This document shows positions 5,735-7,287 of a DNA stretch of 7,287 nt, piece by piece. The stretch is taken from the NCBI GenBank assembly GCA_035628055.1, contig DASPKO010000266.1, positions 1 to 7,287 on the forward strand, given 5' to 3'. The notes beneath the pieces were generated by a model. It ran no database searches and was not told the DNA's origin. It saw only the letters and a program-made list of their open reading frames with translations. Source of the stretch: DASPKO01 sp035628055 (GTDB lineage Bacteria > Planctomycetota > Phycisphaerae > Phycisphaerales > UBA1924). The number at the start of each line of letters is the position of its first letter. Position 1 is the first letter of the stretch. A program made the translations under genes and the position numbers.

Positions 5735-6977
5735 GCGCTTGCCGGGGGCCGATCGCCCGTTCCGCCGGCATGTCCGGTCGGCGCCGCAGCGTGGCCGCAA
5801 CGATGCTGTCGCGCGGGTCCGCGCGCACGATCGGCACGTCCGAGCCGAACCACAGGAGCTCGCCCGGCGCGCACCCGGCCGCCACCAGATCCCGCAGGGG
5901 AAGCACGCGCTCCAGGCGGTGCGGGAGATAGCGGGTCAGCGCCTCGACATCCGCGAGCAGGTGGCAGGGCTGCACGCTGCAGACCACCCCCAGGGCGGCG
6001 AACCGCGGCACGTCGCCCGGGTCGATCAGCTCGCAGTGCTCGACGCGGTAGCGCAGCCCCCGGCACACCGCCCGCGCGACGCCCCCGCGCTGGGCACGCT
6101 CGATCGCATCCAGCGCCAGGCGGACGGCGCCGTCGCCGATCGCGTGCACCGCCAGCGGGAGGCCCACCGACGCCGCGCGAGCGGCCGCGTCGTCCAGGTC
6201 GTCGGGGGCCAGCAGGGCCCGCCCGCGCGGGAACTCCGCGAGCGGCTCACGGTACTCCTCGAGCATGAAGGCCGTGCGGCTGTTCAGTGTGCCGTCGGCG
6301 AAGACCTTCGCCCCGGCCAGCTCGACCCGGTCCGAGGCCCAGCCCCGGGCCTCCTCGCTGGCCTCCCGGACGCGCGCCGCGGGCGGGTAGAGCCGGATGC
6401 GCATTCCGAGCCGGCCGCGCCGCTCGAGCTCCGCCAGGCGGGGTCCCAGCTCCGGCTGGGAGTTCAGGTCGTGGGCCTCGTCGAAGCCCAGGTCGCGCAG
6501 GAGTTCCACTGCCGCCGCGAGCTGCTCCAGGGCCGCCTCCCCCTCGGCCGGATCGGCCGCCTGCCAGGCGCGGAACGCCGCGTCCTCCAGGAGAAGGCCG
6601 GTGGGGAGCCCGGCCTCATCGGTTGCGACGATCCCCGCCGCGCCGACGGGGGCGCCGGGTTCCAGGCCCGCGGCCCGCAGGGCCGCCGAGTTGGCGCACG
6701 CCGCGTGATGATCGAATGAGAGCACCACGGTCGGGACCCCCCCGCCCGACCGGTCGAGCTCCTCCATCGTCGGCCAGCGCCGCTCCGGCCACGCCTCGAC
6801 ACGGGCCCCGGACAGGCGAACGAAGGGAGCGCGCCCGGCCGGTTGGGGCCCGGCGCGGGCTCCCGCGGCCGCCCAGCCCACACGGGCCAGGCAGTCGTCC
6901 AGGCCCGCGCAGTCGGCCAGGTCGGGAATGGCCAGGGCCTCGCCGAGCGCGATCAGGTGGGCGTGCGCCTCCCTCAC
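5646..6977 (-). CDS. Amidohydrolase of the YtcJ/Amidohydro_3 type, barrel only
   Basis: A 443-aa metal-dependent hydrolase; the substrate cannot be read from sequence. Barrel landmarks are all present: HAH at His5/His7, substrate-pocket SFDHHAACANSAAL (87-100), AKVFADGTLNSRTA (223-236) with Lys224 where a bridging or carbamylated Lys sits, His278 in VHAIGDG, His314 in YRVEHCE, and Asp380 in WFGSDVP. Typical YtcJ members exceed 500 aa and put about 55 residues of beta-sandwich before HxH and the matching strands after the last helix. Here both pieces are missing: HxH is at residue 5, and the chain ends about 25 residues after the EAW helix (419-421). The GTG start at 6977 has GGGAG (6988-6984) 6 nt upstream and overlaps the upstream stop as GTGA, indicating translational coupling. 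Upstream frame extension would run inside the preceding gene and is Arg/Gly-rich. No signal peptide, so probably cytosolic. The 3' end lies antisense over pfp. Confidence 0.85.
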   Translation of the reverse strand: MREAHAHLIALGEALAIPDLADCAGLDDCLARVGWAAAGARAGPQPAGRAPFVRLSGARVEAWPERRWPTMEELDRSGGGVPTVVLSFDHHAACANSAALRAAGLEPGAPVGAAGIVATDEAGLPTGLLLEDAAFRAWQAADPAEGEAALEQLAAAVELLRDLGFDEAHDLNSQPELGPRLAELERRGRLGMRIRLYPPAARVREASEEARGWASDRVELAGAKVFADGTLNSRTAFMLEEYREPLAEFPRGRALLAPDDLDDAAARAASVGLPLAVHAIGDGAVRLALDAIERAQRGGVARAVCRGLRYRVEHCELIDPGDVPRFAALGVVCSVQPCHLLADVEALTRYLPHRLERVLPLRDLVAAGCAPGELLWFGSDVPIVRADPRDSIVAATLRRRPDMPAERAIGPRQALSATEAWACFAGAPAGPSPGACPPAGGST

Positions 6978-7287
6978 GCGGCGCTCCCGCCAGCCCCGGT
7001 GCGCAGCGCCCGCACGCGCGCCTCGGCCTCCGCCTCGTTCGGCGCCGGCTCGGGGAACTCCACGCGCACCACCCCGACCACCTCGGCCCGGATGTCGAGC
7101 CCGTCGGGGTCCATCCCGACGGCCACCGGACGCGCCGCGGTGCCGCCCGCGCGCGCGCACAGGCCAATGAGGCCGCGGGGATCGGCGTTTAGTTCCCGCA
7201 GCAGACGCCCCTGCACCGGGAGAAGCGGATTGGACAGGTCGAGAGTCTCGCCCTCGTAGACCTCGCCGCGCCACTTGACCCCGCGCA
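6974..7287 (-). CDS. C-terminal end of a DUF2470 (HugZ/PPOX-like) protein, cut by the window edge
   Basis: Only the last 103 residues are visible; the gene begins beyond the right edge. The pattern LLRELNAD (about 29-36 of the fragment), VAVGMDPDGLDIRAE (about 53-67) and a closing VEFPEPAPNEAEAEARVRAL follows the DUF2470 domain: a 'NADHADAL' helix, 'GIDPEGFDL', and a 'FP.P..d..EAR..L' helix. That domain lies at the C-terminus of HugZ-type haem-degrading or haem-binding proteins and of flavin-split-barrel (pyridoxamine-phosphate-oxidase-like) proteins. The His usually in 'NADH' is Pro here. The preceding VKWRGEVYEG could be the last strand of the split barrel. This is recognition by eye, and catalytic residues cannot be judged. 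The stop TGA (6976-6974) overlaps the amidohydrolase GTG, so the two are very likely co-transcribed and coupled. Confidence 0.55.
   Translation of the reverse strand, partial: RGVKWRGEVYEGETLDLSNPLLPVQGRLLRELNADPRGLIGLCARAGGTAARPVAVGMDPDGLDIRAEVVGVVRVEFPEPAPNEAEAEARVRALRTGAGGSAA
6984..6988 (-). promoter_or_regulatory. Shine-Dalgarno GGGAG for the amidohydrolase
   Basis: Read on the minus strand, GGGAG lies 6 nt before the GTG at 6977 and inside the 3' end of the preceding gene. It is the main reason for accepting a start only four residues before the HxH motif. Confidence 0.6.

Noticed and set aside
4568..5800. 410-codon minus-strand open frame
   Set aside because: It is antisense to conserved PFP motifs and is a composition shadow.
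5739..6719. 326-codon plus-strand open frame
   Set aside because: It is antisense to well-conserved amidohydrolase motifs, with His/Arg/Gly-rich composition and no recognisable domain.
6978..7274. In-frame upstream extension of the amidohydrolase that might supply the missing beta-sandwich
   Set aside because: The extension is Arg/Gly/Ala-rich, lies out of phase over the DUF2470-like coding frame and lacks the expected beta-strand pattern.
1..7287. CRISPR array, tRNA or rRNA genes, insertion sequence or long direct repeats
   Set aside because: I found no regularly spaced repeats, cloverleaf-like segment, transposase motif or flanking terminal inverted repeats.

Overview
This window is very GC-rich (well above 70% by eye) and gene-dense. 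It shows five recognisable protein genes, one of them cut by the right edge, plus one long lipoprotein that I cannot assign to a family. Codons end almost always in G or C, so every real gene throws long open frames onto the other strand. The very high GC, PPi-type phosphofructokinase, an Ala-rich lipoprotein of no known family and an amidohydrolase that begins directly at its metal motif fit a Planctomycetota (Phycisphaerae-like) bacterium. That placement is inference; no rRNA or other marker is present.

Layout, left to right. Positions 1-153 carry no convincing gene, but hold a perfect 10-bp inverted repeat just upstream of an ABC-transporter ATPase of the FecE/HmuV/BtuD type (154-966, +). 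This ATPase converges on an RlmN-type radical SAM rRNA methyltransferase (963-2087, -). Their stop codons are the two strands of one palindromic CTAG. A 198-bp divergent spacer (2088-2285) with a T7 tract, a possible promoter and a hairpin separates rlmN from a 691-aa lipoprotein that is almost entirely Ala/Glu/Arg-rich helix (2286-4361, +). That gene ends at a strong intrinsic terminator (4402-4437).

Next is a PPi-dependent phosphofructokinase (4499-5734, +). Its last 89 bp overlap, tail to tail, a minus-strand amidohydrolase of the YtcJ/Amidohydro_3 type (5646-6977). The amidohydrolase start overlaps by four bases (GTGA) the stop of a gene entering from the right edge. The visible end of that gene resembles the DUF2470 domain found in HugZ-like and pyridoxamine-phosphate-oxidase-like proteins.

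The genes do not form one pathway. They look like separate transcription units packed tail to tail: metal or haem-type uptake, ribosome modification, envelope structure, glycolysis, and a coupled DUF2470-amidohydrolase pair. The items most worth a second look are the coiled-coil lipoprotein, the amidohydrolase lacking the usual beta-sandwich segments, and the CTAG double stop. I found no CRISPR array, RNA gene, insertion sequence or obvious defence system.
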